Numbered from the stretch's first letter, positions 1 through 5,680 are shown. The stretch is 6,423 nucleotides of DNA from Eubacteriales bacterium (GCA_028711205.1 JAQTSP010000151.1:1-6423); one strand, 5' to 3'. The notes: generated from the sequence alone by a model not told the origin. Program-made: numbers and translations.

Positions 1-501
1 GACCGCAAGCCCTTCCACTTTGTTGTTGGCAAAGGCAAGCAGCAGCAATGCGAAAGACGCGCCAAAAACGCCGCCGGTCAGTGCGACGGCAGTCACCGTA
101 AGATAATTTGGATGAGAAAGCGAGAAGAGGAGCATTAGTATGGGTGTGATCACGACGCTCCACAGCGCGGGAAAGACAAGCCGCGAGAAAAGGTAGCCTG
201 TACGCCGAAGAGGCGTGACGGCGTAATAGATGCCGACGCCTTCGTCGCGTTCGTCGAGCATCAAAAATCCGCACAGCGTGCCGGCCATCAGTGGCGTCAG
301 CATCAGCAGCATCATATCCGCCAGTGGATACCAGGGCGTTATGTCGAATCCGAACGCCGAAAGCAGCAGGGGTTTGAGCAGCGGCAGGCCGAAATAAAAC
401 ACCGGCCCCGCCAAAAAAGGCGCGAGCAGCAGCAGCACAAGCATCGGGTCGCGGCGGATCAGTGAAAAAGCCCCAAAGAATATAGACAAGCGGTTTTTCA
501 T
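1..501 (-). CDS. ABC-2 type transporter permease, second subunit (3' end outside window)
   Basis: The first 167 codons of a membrane protein, open to the window edge. The start is the ATG at 501, which overlaps the stop of the upstream permease as ATGA. A GGGAGG ribosome site lies 9 nt before it (511-516). The protein is very hydrophobic: likely membrane segments lie near residues 20-48, 62-82, 109-128 and 135-158. Residues 82-103 (LDERDEG...VTPLRRTGY) align by eye with LERGEG...APLRPWEY in the neighbouring permease, so the two are probably paralogous halves of one heteromeric channel. This motif just after a membrane segment is common in ABC-2 exporters. As the last visible gene of the TetR-ATPase-permease operon, it should form the membrane part of an efflux pump with the ATPase at 1196-2047. 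The substrate cannot be read from the sequence. Resemblance to fluoroquinolone-export permeases is from memory of the family and is tentative. Confidence 0.85.
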   Translation of the reverse strand, partial: MKNRLSIFFGAFSLIRRDPMLVLLLLAPFLAGPVFYFGLPLLKPLLLSAFGFDITPWYPLADMMLLMLTPLMAGTLCGFLMLDERDEGVGIYYAVTPLRRTGYLFSRLVFPALWSVVITPILMLLFSLSHPNYLTVTAVALTGGVFGASFALLLLAFANNKVEGLAV

Positions 502-1199
502 GATGCACCGCCTCCCAGCCGGCTCAGCGCGGATACTAGCCGTATATGTGCAAGCAGGAACATGGCGCCGGTCCATAACGCAAAAGCCATGAAATACCAC
601 GCAAATGCAACCGGCAGACCGAAAGAAGCCTGAATCAGGCGCAGCACGATGCTTCCCGGCAGTACCTCAAGCGGCGTGAACGATACGCCAAAAAGCAGCA
701 ATAACGGCGGTGAAAGCAGTATCAATTCCCCCAAACCGTTGGCTGATAAAAAGGCATTTGTGCTTTTTAAGTTGACCGAGACCGAAATCCCGATCAGCGT
801 AAAGCAGGCGCTGCCAAACAGCATCGCGGGAACGAGGAGCGCATAGCGGACGCCCGCAACACCACTGCCCAAAGCGATCACGCATCCGGTCAGCGTTGAG
901 AGAATACCCAGGGAAAGCGCCTTTGCCGTGATGTATTCCCACGGCCTGAGCGGTGCGCAAAAGAGCGCATCCAATATCCCTTCGCCGCGCTCCAGCTGCA
1001 GTATGCCGCCGATAAAAAGGAACCCGAGCAGCGACGGATCGGACAGCAGCATGATGACCAGCGCAGTCGGCCGCCAGCCTTCGGGCATGAGGTGCAGTGC
1101 CACGATGGCAAAAACGGTCATGACGGCGTAGATCAGGTAAAACCCGTAGCGCCACTGGTAGCGCATATCCGAGAAAAAAGTGCTCATCAGCCTTTTCAC
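498..1199 (-). CDS. ABC-2 type transporter permease, first subunit
   Basis: Codes for 233 residues from a GTG at 1199, giving VKRLMSTFFSDMRYQWRYGF. This start is chosen because it overlaps the ATPase stop as GTGA and has GGGAGG 8 nt upstream (1208-1213). The ATG at 1187 is the alternative. A longer reading to 1361 would run deep into the ATPase gene and is unlikely. The chain has a short basic N-terminus with the aromatic QWRYGFY stretch seen in this exporter class. It then has about six hydrophobic segments: roughly residues 20-37, 45-67, 90-112, 115-140, 153-172 and 190-225. The loop at 69-93 (LERGEGILDALFCAPLRPWEY) is the ABC-2 export motif. With the second permease and the ATPase it should form a plasma-membrane exporter. 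The arrangement recalls the Rv2686c-Rv2688c drug efflux system, an inference from layout and general resemblance only. Confidence 0.88.
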   Translation of the reverse strand: MKRLMSTFFSDMRYQWRYGFYLIYAVMTVFAIVALHLMPEGWRPTALVIMLLSDPSLLGFLFIGGILQLERGEGILDALFCAPLRPWEYITAKALSLGILSTLTGCVIALGSGVAGVRYALLVPAMLFGSACFTLIGISVSVNLKSTNAFLSANGLGELILLSPPLLLLFGVSFTPLEVLPGSIVLRLIQASFGLPVAFAWYFMAFALWTGAMFLLAHIRLVSALSRLGGGAS

Positions 1200-2047
1200 G
1201 TCAGCCGCCTCCCTGTTTCCTGAATAAACAGGTCCTCCAGAGAGGGTTCCTGCGTGTGCAGTGTTTCGAGCCGGCGTTCTTTCATAAGCCGTAAAAACTG
1301 CGCATCGTCTTTTAAACTTTTCAGCGGTGTTTCTGCTTCGTGGCGTGTTTTTTCCTGCCATGTATAACGCACGCGCCGCTCTCCTGCCCGCAGGCGCAGA
1401 TTAATGGGCGTATCCAGCAAACGGATGCTGCCGTCCACGATGAACGCCACGCGGTCGCAAAGGTCCTCCGCCAGATGCATATCGTGTGTGGTTAAAAGCA
1501 CGGTGACGCCGGACGCTTTTTGTTCCAGTATCATGTCCTTGATGATGCGTGACCGGGCGGGGTCGAGGCCTGCCGTCGGTTCATCCAGAAACAGCACATC
1601 CGGCCGGTGCTGTATCGCGCGTATGAAGTTCAGCCGCATCTTCATGCCCTTGGAGTAGCCCGAGACGCGTGTGTTTATATCCTGCGCAAGCTCCAACCGC
1701 TCCATCAGCGCGGCCGCATCGCCGCAGGGCGCTTGATAGAGCGACGCGAAATACCGGAGGTTTTCCATCGCGGTCAATTTGCCGTACAGATTGGGCACCT
1801 CCATCACAACGCCGATACGCTCATAATAATCGCGTTTTTTACGGCGCACTTCATCACCCAGCACATGTACGCTGCCGGCATAGCCCTTGAGTATACCCGT
1901 CAGTATCTTTTGCGCCGTGCTTTTGCCCGCACCGGAAGGCCCGAGGAAACCGAATATCTCGCTGCGGCCGACATGGAAATCCATACCTGTCAGTACTTCC
2001 TGGCTGGCGCCGGGATAAGTGAAACGCAGTTTTTTAACAGTGATCAT
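1196..2047 (-). CDS. ABC transporter ATP-binding protein (exporter ATPase)
   Basis: 283 residues from the ATG at 2047 (MITVKKLRFTYPG). A GAGGAG ribosome site 7 nt upstream (2055-2060) lies inside the last codons of the TetR gene, and only one base separates the two genes. A start at 2125 is open but would add 26 unlikely residues overlapping that gene. All nucleotide-binding motifs are visible: Walker A GPSGAGKST at 36-44, signature YSKGMKMRL at 131-139, Walker B VLFLDEP at 151-157, D-loop GLD at 160-162 and switch His188. The Q-loop position reads VVMEVPNLY with Glu83 instead of Gln, a variation I recall from related drug-export ATPases. The C-terminal 70 or so residues, ending in EPSLEDLFIQETGRRLT, match the accessory tail of multidrug-type ATPases. 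It should power the two permeases encoded downstream, at the cytoplasmic face. The transported compound is unknown. Confidence 0.95.
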   Translation of the reverse strand: MITVKKLRFTYPGASQEVLTGMDFHVGRSEIFGFLGPSGAGKSTAQKILTGILKGYAGSVHVLGDEVRRKKRDYYERIGVVMEVPNLYGKLTAMENLRYFASLYQAPCGDAAALMERLELAQDINTRVSGYSKGMKMRLNFIRAIQHRPDVLFLDEPTAGLDPARSRIIKDMILEQKASGVTVLLTTHDMHLAEDLCDRVAFIVDGSIRLLDTPINLRLRAGERRVRYTWQEKTRHEAETPLKSLKDDAQFLRLMKERRLETLHTQEPSLEDLFIQETGRRLT

Positions 2048-2048
2048 G

Positions 2049-2642
2049 TCAATTCTCCTCTGAAAACAGCGCTGAAGCAACCGCTTGCAGCATGAAATGA
2101 AATGCCTTATCCGCATATTCTCCAATTTCCTGCCGGTGAAGTATCGTCATAAACAGCATACGCAGTACTGCGGAAATAAGCTGCGGGTCGACCTTTATAC
2201 CGCCGCCGAGTTCATCGATCAGCCGTTTTGACGATGCGTCGTCGAGTGCGATATGCTTATCGATGCGCGCTTTTGGAATACGGCGAAGCAGTATTTCGTA
2301 TTCGCTCTCTGTCAGTGCCAAAAGCCAGGGTTTATTCATAAAGTCCTGATACATTCTTAAGGTTGCGGATACGAAGCCCTCGCGCTTCGAGGGATGCGCA
2401 TGGAGTTCGCGGATAATCGTATCGTGAATACGCTGCTGCACCGCATCCAGCGCATCCATAAACACGAGCTCTTTGCTGTCGTAAAACGAATAGAACGCAC
2501 CCTTGGATATACCCGCGGCACGGCACAAATCCTCCACAGATGTTTTTCTGATACCCGTGGTGGACATATACTCCTGGGCCGCGTCGATCAGCTTTTGGCG
2601 TACCAGTGTCTTTTCTTCGGTTGAAAATGGCCTTGGAGACAT
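2049..2642 (-). CDS. TetR/AcrR-family transcriptional regulator
   Basis: 197 residues from the ATG at 2642 (MSPRPFSTEEK). The start is set by a very strong AAGGAGG site 5 nt upstream. An upstream in-frame ATG at 2717 lies inside the promoter -35 box, so it is rejected. The N-terminal region, about residues 12-59, is a typical TetR DNA-binding domain: an amphipathic helix (RQKLIDAAQEYMSTTG), then the helix-turn-helix TSVEDLCRAAGISKGAFYSFY at about 34-54, followed by the usual DSKEL. The remaining 140 residues form the variable ligand-binding and dimerisation region, which gives no clue to the ligand. As first gene of the exporter operon, preceded by palindromes over the promoter, it is most simply an autorepressor that releases the operon when it binds a substrate of the pump. 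The family and fold are secure; the repressor role and target are inference. Confidence 0.95.
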   Translation of the reverse strand: MSPRPFSTEEKTLVRQKLIDAAQEYMSTTGIRKTSVEDLCRAAGISKGAFYSFYDSKELVFMDALDAVQQRIHDTIIRELHAHPSKREGFVSATLRMYQDFMNKPWLLALTESEYEILLRRIPKARIDKHIALDDASSKRLIDELGGGIKVDPQLISAVLRMLFMTILHRQEIGEYADKAFHFMLQAVASALFSEEN

Positions 2643-2697
2643 GATTTCCTCCTTGGTGTGACTATAAATACGAATATGGTCATACGTATTATATGGT
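2643..2697 (-). promoter_or_regulatory. Operator-like overlapping inverted repeats upstream of the TetR gene
   Basis: Two overlapping imperfect palindromes lie between the -10 box and the start codon. The first spans 2659-2682: its arms TGACTATA and TATGGTCA pair at 7 of 8 positions, leaving an 8-nt centre. The second spans 2667-2690 with perfect 6-bp arms AATACG and CGTATT, plus two more inner pairs. It includes the perfect 8-bp palindrome ATACGTAT at 2682-2689. The heptamer ATATGGT is also repeated directly at 2674 and 2691. Sizes near 24 bp and overlap with the transcription start region fit TetR-family operators. That the regulator encoded here binds them is inference. Confidence 0.5.
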
Positions 2698-2717
2698 GTT
2701 TTTGATAAAATTGTCAA
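2688..2717 (-). promoter_or_regulatory. Near-consensus sigma-70/SigA promoter of the TetR-ABC operon
   Basis: On the minus strand a perfect -35 TTGACA (2717-2712) and a perfect -10 TATAAT (2693-2688) are separated by 18 bp. Transcription would start near 2681, leaving a leader of about 40 nt before the TetR ATG. The consensus boxes predict high basal strength, which suits a promoter kept in check by a repressor. Confidence 0.8.
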
Positions 2718-2777
2718 GAAAAAAATGCGAGATATTTTGTTGGTTTTCCTTTAAATAAAAAGTCTAATGAGGATATG

Positions 2778-2799
2778 TGATATATCATCATATATATCA
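2778..2799. repeat. AT-rich 22-bp inverted repeat between mreB and the TetR gene
   Basis: Perfect 8-bp arms TGATATAT and ATATATCA flank a CATCAT centre. It lies about 60 bp upstream of the TetR-operon -35 box and 100 bp past the mreB stop. It has no adjoining T-run on the minus strand, so it is not a typical terminator. It may be a protein-binding site or simply reflect the AT-rich composition. The 8-mer CATCATAT here also occurs in the mreB promoter inverted repeat. Confidence 0.4.
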
Positions 2800-2830
2800 A
2801 GGTAAGGTTGGATTGCTACAAATAGCGGAG

Positions 2831-2854
2831 TTGTCTTGGACGGTGCCAAGGCAA
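2831..2854. repeat. Stem-loop sequence downstream of mreB
   Basis: TTGTCTTGG and CCAAGGCAA form a 9-bp arm pair around the 6-nt centre ACGGTG. Read on the plus strand the stem is complete with one G-U pair. On the minus strand it has one A-C mismatch but extends outward by three more pairs. No T-run follows on either strand, so it is at best an imperfect terminator or an mRNA 3'-end structure. Apart from this hairpin, the AT-rich inverted repeat and the weak T-run hairpin at the mreB stop, I see nothing in 2718-2897. Confidence 0.4.
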
Positions 2855-2876
2855 CCCCCTTATTGTTTCGTTACTG

Positions 2877-2899
2877 AAAAACCACGTGTGGGTATGGTT
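2877..2899 (-). terminator. Possible weak intrinsic terminator at the end of mreB
   Basis: Starting at the mreB stop codon, the minus strand can pair AACCA with TGGTT around a 10-nt loop (tacccacacg), followed at once by a run of T. The stem is short and the T-run brief, so termination would be partial. The promoter at 2688-2717 means the next operon does not need readthrough from mreB. Confidence 0.25.
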
Positions 2900-3932
2900 A
2901 CTGACTGGGTTCGGTGGTCAGCTCCTGTCCATAGATCTTGCTTTCCAGCTCTTCGAGGGCAAGCCCTGCGCCGATCGCCACCGTATCGAGCGGGTTCTCC
3001 GCGCGCCGGACCGGCATGCCTGTTGCTTTGGCGACAAGACGGTTAAGCCCGTGCAGCATGGACGCGCCGCCTGTCATTACGATGCCTTCGTTGATGATAT
3101 CCGCCGCAAGTTCGGGAGGCGTATGCTCCAATACGTTTTTGATGGTATCGATGATGTTTTGGATCGGCTCTAAGAGGGCGTCTTTGATATTTGACGAGCC
3201 AATGGTCACCGAAATCGGCAGTCCGGTTGTGATATCACGCCCCCTGACCTCCATGCTCTGATCTTTGCCTCTGTCGACCACACAGCCAATCGTGATTTTG
3301 ATGTGCTCCGCCGTGCTTTCCCCAATGATCATACCATGCGTTTTTTTGATATGCTTCATGATAGCTTCATCCATGTGGTTGCCGCCCACGCGCAGGGACC
3401 TTGATGTAACGATACCGCCCAAAGATATAATGGCGACCTCGCTTGTGCCGCCGCCGACATCGACCACCATGCATCCTTTGGCCTGGTATACATCGAGCCC
3501 CGCGCCGATTGCCGCCGCCATCGGCTCTTCAAGAAGCAACACTTCTCTGGCACCGGCCGATTTTGCCGCCTCTTCCACCGCTCTTTTTTCGACCTCGGTG
3601 ATGCCGCACGGTATGCATATGACAAGCCGCGGGCTGCGCCTGAAAAACAGGCCCTGCGGAATGCTTTTGCGTATAAAGTATTTGAGCATGATCTCTGTGG
3701 TGTTAAAGTCTGCGATCACGCCGTCTTTTAGCGGCCGCACAGCAATGATGTTGCCGGGCGTGCGCCCGATCATTTTTTTGGCCTCTTCGCCGACCGCGAT
3801 AATATCTTTTCTGTTGTTTTTCATGGCGACAACAGAAGGTTCCCGGAGGATGATGCCCTTGCCCTTCATGTAGACCAGCGTATTGGCCGTGCCAAGGTCT
3901 ATGCCGAGACAGGGCGCAAAAAGTGAAAACAT
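2898..3932 (-). CDS. mreB: Rod shape-determining protein MreB (actin homologue)
   Basis: 344 residues, the usual MreB length, from the ATG at 3932 with GGAGG 6 nt upstream (3939-3943). MreB polymerises with ATP into membrane-associated filaments that guide sidewall peptidoglycan synthesis. The actin-fold motifs appear in order: phosphate 1 GIDLGTANT (10-18), then KGKGIILREPSVVA (23-36), EEPMAAAIGAGL (135-146), phosphate 2 DVGGGTSEVA (158-167), VRGRDITTGLP (229-239) and the adenosine motif GIVMTGGASMLHGL (283-296). MFSLFAPCLGIDLGTANTLVY resembles MreB rather than Mbl. One oddity is RVGGNHMDEA at 181-190, where most relatives I recall have GGD, or AGD, before xxD. The gene stands alone between the maf terminator and the exporter operon, with no mreC or mreD after it. 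It may therefore be a second MreB-type paralogue rather than the main-locus copy. Family assignment is firm; paralogue status is inference. Confidence 0.97.
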   Translation of the reverse strand: MFSLFAPCLGIDLGTANTLVYMKGKGIILREPSVVAMKNNRKDIIAVGEEAKKMIGRTPGNIIAVRPLKDGVIADFNTTEIMLKYFIRKSIPQGLFFRRSPRLVICIPCGITEVEKRAVEEAAKSAGAREVLLLEEPMAAAIGAGLDVYQAKGCMVVDVGGGTSEVAIISLGGIVTSRSLRVGGNHMDEAIMKHIKKTHGMIIGESTAEHIKITIGCVVDRGKDQSMEVRGRDITTGLPISVTIGSSNIKDALLEPIQNIIDTIKNVLEHTPPELAADIINEGIVMTGGASMLHGLNRLVAKATGMPVRRAENPLDTVAIGAGLALEELESKIYGQELTTEPSQ

Positions 3933-3989
3933 AAGTAACCTCCAACATTTGTTATGGTATAATTCTTCCTATATAGGTAGGTTTTTATA

Positions 3990-4013
3990 CATCATATTTT
4001 AGCTGATATGATG
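3990..4013. promoter_or_regulatory. Inverted repeat within the mreB promoter spacer
   Basis: Perfect 8-bp arms CATCATAT (3990-3997) and ATATGATG (4006-4013) surround an 8-nt centre. It covers the candidate -10 box and the whole spacer up to the -35 box, a position where a bound protein would block RNA polymerase. No cognate regulator can be named. It has the size and symmetry of an operator but could be chance in AT-rich DNA. Confidence 0.4.
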
Positions 4014-4019
4014 ACGCAA
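3991..4019 (-). promoter_or_regulatory. Candidate promoter of mreB
   Basis: On the minus strand TTGCGT (4019-4014, three of six matches to TTGACA) lies 17 bp from TATGAT (3996-3991, five of six matches to TATAAT). Transcription would start near 3984, giving a 50-nt leader before the mreB ATG. A separate promoter is expected because a strong terminator lies just upstream. The -35 box is weak, and other AT-rich hexamers such as TATAAA and TATAGG nearby could serve instead. Confidence 0.45.
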
Positions 4020-4089
4020 ATATTGCTATGGTATACTTTTTTGCACTAGAAAATATCAGGAGAACAGTATAAATCAAGAGTAGGCATAT

Positions 4090-4120
4090 AAAAAACGGGA
4101 AGAGCGTTTGCGTCTTCCCG
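4090..4120 (-). terminator. Rho-independent terminator of the rnf-maf operon
   Basis: On the minus strand a perfect 8-bp stem CGGGAAGA/TCTTCCCG with a 9-nt loop (cgcaaacgc) is followed immediately by six T residues and TATAT. It begins 31 nt after the maf stop. This ends the rnf transcript and separates it from mreB, showing that maf, not mreB, belongs to the rnf operon. On the plus strand no good T-run follows the stem. Confidence 0.92.
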
Positions 4121-4151
4121 CGTTAGTTTCAGTATTTATGTTGCCATTATC

Positions 4152-4706
4152 CTATTGTTCAAGTTTCTTGAGCATATGATAGACCATGCTTTGCGGAAGC
4201 CCCATCACGTTGAAATAACATCCGTCGATCCGGCGTATGAACTTGCCGCCATAACCCTGTATGCCGTACGCACCCGCCTTATCCATCGGCTCACCTGTGG
4301 CGATATAAGCCTCTATCTCGTCCGCGGTCAGCGCATTGAACGAAACCTTTGTAACACCGCAGCCGGTTTTCATATCGCCGCCGCAGACGACCGCGATGCC
4401 GGTGTATACCTTGTGCGTTTTGCCGGACAGCACTCGGAGCATGTCCGCCGCGTCTGCCGCGTTTTCCGGTTTGCCGAGTATCCTGCGGCCGATTGCGACA
4501 AGCGTATCCGCGCCGATCACAACGGCGTCCGGATAGCCTTTCGCGATATCCGCCGCCTTGCCGGCCGCGAGCTTGAGCACCTGGCGCCGCGGCGAACCCT
4601 CCGCGGCTTCGGGGATGTCGTTTGGTATCACGGCAAAGTCGCGCACGATATATTTCAGCAGCTCAGCTCTTCTTGGCGAGCCGGACGCGAGTATTACCTG
4701 TCGCAT
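4152..4706 (-). CDS. maf: Maf-family nucleoside triphosphate pyrophosphatase
   Basis: 184 residues from the ATG at 4706 (MRQVILASGSPRRAELL), typical for Maf. Maf proteins hydrolyse non-canonical or pyrimidine nucleoside triphosphates to monophosphates and pyrophosphate in the cytoplasm. They are also linked to inhibition of septum formation. Family motifs seen are LASGSPRR (6-13), VIGADTLV (63-70, with the likely catalytic Asp67), LGKP (77-80), LSGKTHKVYTG (93-103), TGEPMDKAGAYGIQG (137-151) and DGCYFNVMGLP (161-171). I cannot assign dTTP/UTP or m7GTP preference with certainty. The start lies 13 nt inside rnfB, and the nearest ribosome-site match (GAAGGA, 4719-4724) is 12 nt away, so translation probably depends on ribosomes finishing rnfB. 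The open frame continues to an ATG at 4760, but the family motif begins right at 4706. A strong terminator follows. Confidence 0.95.
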   Translation of the reverse strand: MRQVILASGSPRRAELLKYIVRDFAVIPNDIPEAAEGSPRRQVLKLAAGKAADIAKGYPDAVVIGADTLVAIGRRILGKPENAADAADMLRVLSGKTHKVYTGIAVVCGGDMKTGCGVTKVSFNALTADEIEAYIATGEPMDKAGAYGIQGYGGKFIRRIDGCYFNVMGLPQSMVYHMLKKLEQ

Positions 4707-5680
4707 AGTGTGATCGCGTCCTTCGGGCATTTCTCGATGCAAATGCCGCAGGCCACGCATTTATCGGGATCGACGGTGGGAACCGCTTTGAGTTCTCCTG
4801 AGATCGCGCCCGTCGGGCATTCTTTTTTGCATATGCCGCAGCCGATGCAATCCTCCGCTTTGATCACGGCTGTTTTATCTGCCGGCGCGTTGTTAATGAT
4901 GATATCCCTGGGACAAACCGCGGCGCACACACCGCAGCCGGTGCATTTGTCATAGTCGATGATAGGCAGGTTATCCTGCATCGTGATGGCGCCCTGCGGG
5001 CATTTTTTTGCGCACAGGCTGCAGCCGATACAGCCCGCCTTGCAGATCGATGTCACGCTCTTGCCTTTATATGTCGTTCTGCAGCTGATATAGACATTAT
5101 TTTTCTTCGGCATGATGACAATGCCGTTTTTCGGGCAGGCCGCAGCGCATTTTCCGCAGCCCGTGCATTTGTCCTCGTCGATCGCCGCGATGCCTTTATC
5201 GCTCAAGTAGATCGCGCCGAACGGGCACGCTTTTGCGCAGGCCAGCAGCCCGACACATCCGAACGGACAGGACGAAGGCCCGCCGGCGATTGCTGCCGCC
5301 GCGCGGCAGTCGGAAATACCCGAATATTTGTATTTGGAACGGCAGTTTTCCGAATCGCCCTGACACAGCACCCGCGCGACCATTTTTTCGCCGCTTTTCG
5401 CGTCCATGCCGAGCAACCCGGCAATCTGCACCAGATTATCGTGAGGCAGCGCGCTGCACTGCGCCACATTGGCTCTTCCTTCGGCCAAAGCGGCTGCGAA
5501 GCCGTCGCAGCCGGGATATCCGCAGCCGCCGCAGTTCGCGCCCGGAAGAAGTGCGCGTATCGTTTCGATTTTGGGGTCGATCTCGACCGAGAGAAACTTT
5601 GATGCTATCGCGAGGCCCAGGCCAAGCACCAGCCCGAGGCCGCCAAGCGCGGCGACCGGCCATAATATTTCATTTATCAT
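4694..5680 (-). CDS. rnfB: Rnf complex subunit RnfB, long polyferredoxin form
   Basis: 328 residues from the ATG at 5680 (MINEILW), preferred because AAAGGA (5689-5694) is 8 nt upstream; the ATG at 5686 would leave only 2 nt. RnfB is the likely entry point where reduced ferredoxin hands electrons to the Rnf complex. One N-terminal membrane anchor (about 7-27, Gly/Leu rich) is followed by the RnfB iron-sulfur domain with Cys50, 53, 58 and 75 (ANCGGCGYPGC). Six ferredoxin-type cysteine groups follow: 138/142/148/152 with unusual spacing, 172-182, 217-227, 246-256, 278-288 and 308-318. The last five are regular CxxCxxCxxxCP. That allows up to seven [4Fe-4S] clusters, far more than the 192-residue E. 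coli RsxB. The rnfA stop is 21 nt upstream and maf starts inside its 3' end. Identity is secure; cluster number is predicted from cysteines only. Confidence 0.97.
   Translation of the reverse strand: MINEILWPVAALGGLGLVLGLGLAIASKFLSVEIDPKIETIRALLPGANCGGCGYPGCDGFAAALAEGRANVAQCSALPHDNLVQIAGLLGMDAKSGEKMVARVLCQGDSENCRSKYKYSGISDCRAAAAIAGGPSSCPFGCVGLLACAKACPFGAIYLSDKGIAAIDEDKCTGCGKCAAACPKNGIVIMPKKNNVYISCRTTYKGKSVTSICKAGCIGCSLCAKKCPQGAITMQDNLPIIDYDKCTGCGVCAAVCPRDIIINNAPADKTAVIKAEDCIGCGICKKECPTGAISGELKAVPTVDPDKCVACGICIEKCPKDAITLCDR

Noticed and set aside
1200..1361. Longer N-terminus for the first permease, starting at 1361
   Set aside because: It would overlap the ATPase gene by over 160 nt with a non-family, basic sequence. 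The GTG at 1199 has a good ribosome site and the GTGA overlap.
2048..2125. Longer N-terminus for the ABC ATPase, starting at 2125
   Set aside because: The extra 26 residues overlap the TetR coding end and resemble no ABC protein. MITVKKLRF at 2047 is the canonical beginning and has a GAGGAG site.
2643..2717. Longer N-terminus for the TetR regulator, starting at 2717
   Set aside because: The extension covers the promoter boxes and operator-like repeats. The ATG at 2642 has an excellent AAGGAGG site.
2777..3046. An 89-codon plus-strand frame spanning the spacer and the end of mreB
   Set aside because: No ribosome site, no family resemblance, and half of it is antisense to mreB.
3265..3873. 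A 202-codon plus-strand open frame inside mreB
   Set aside because: It is antisense to the conserved actin-fold motifs of mreB. Its Ser/Pro/Met-rich translation matches no family and there is no ribosome site of note.
4155..4955. A 266-codon plus-strand open frame opposite maf and the end of rnfB
   Set aside because: It lies fully antisense to two well-supported genes, shows no recognisable family motif, and its translation is rich in His, Arg and Ala as expected for a shadow frame.
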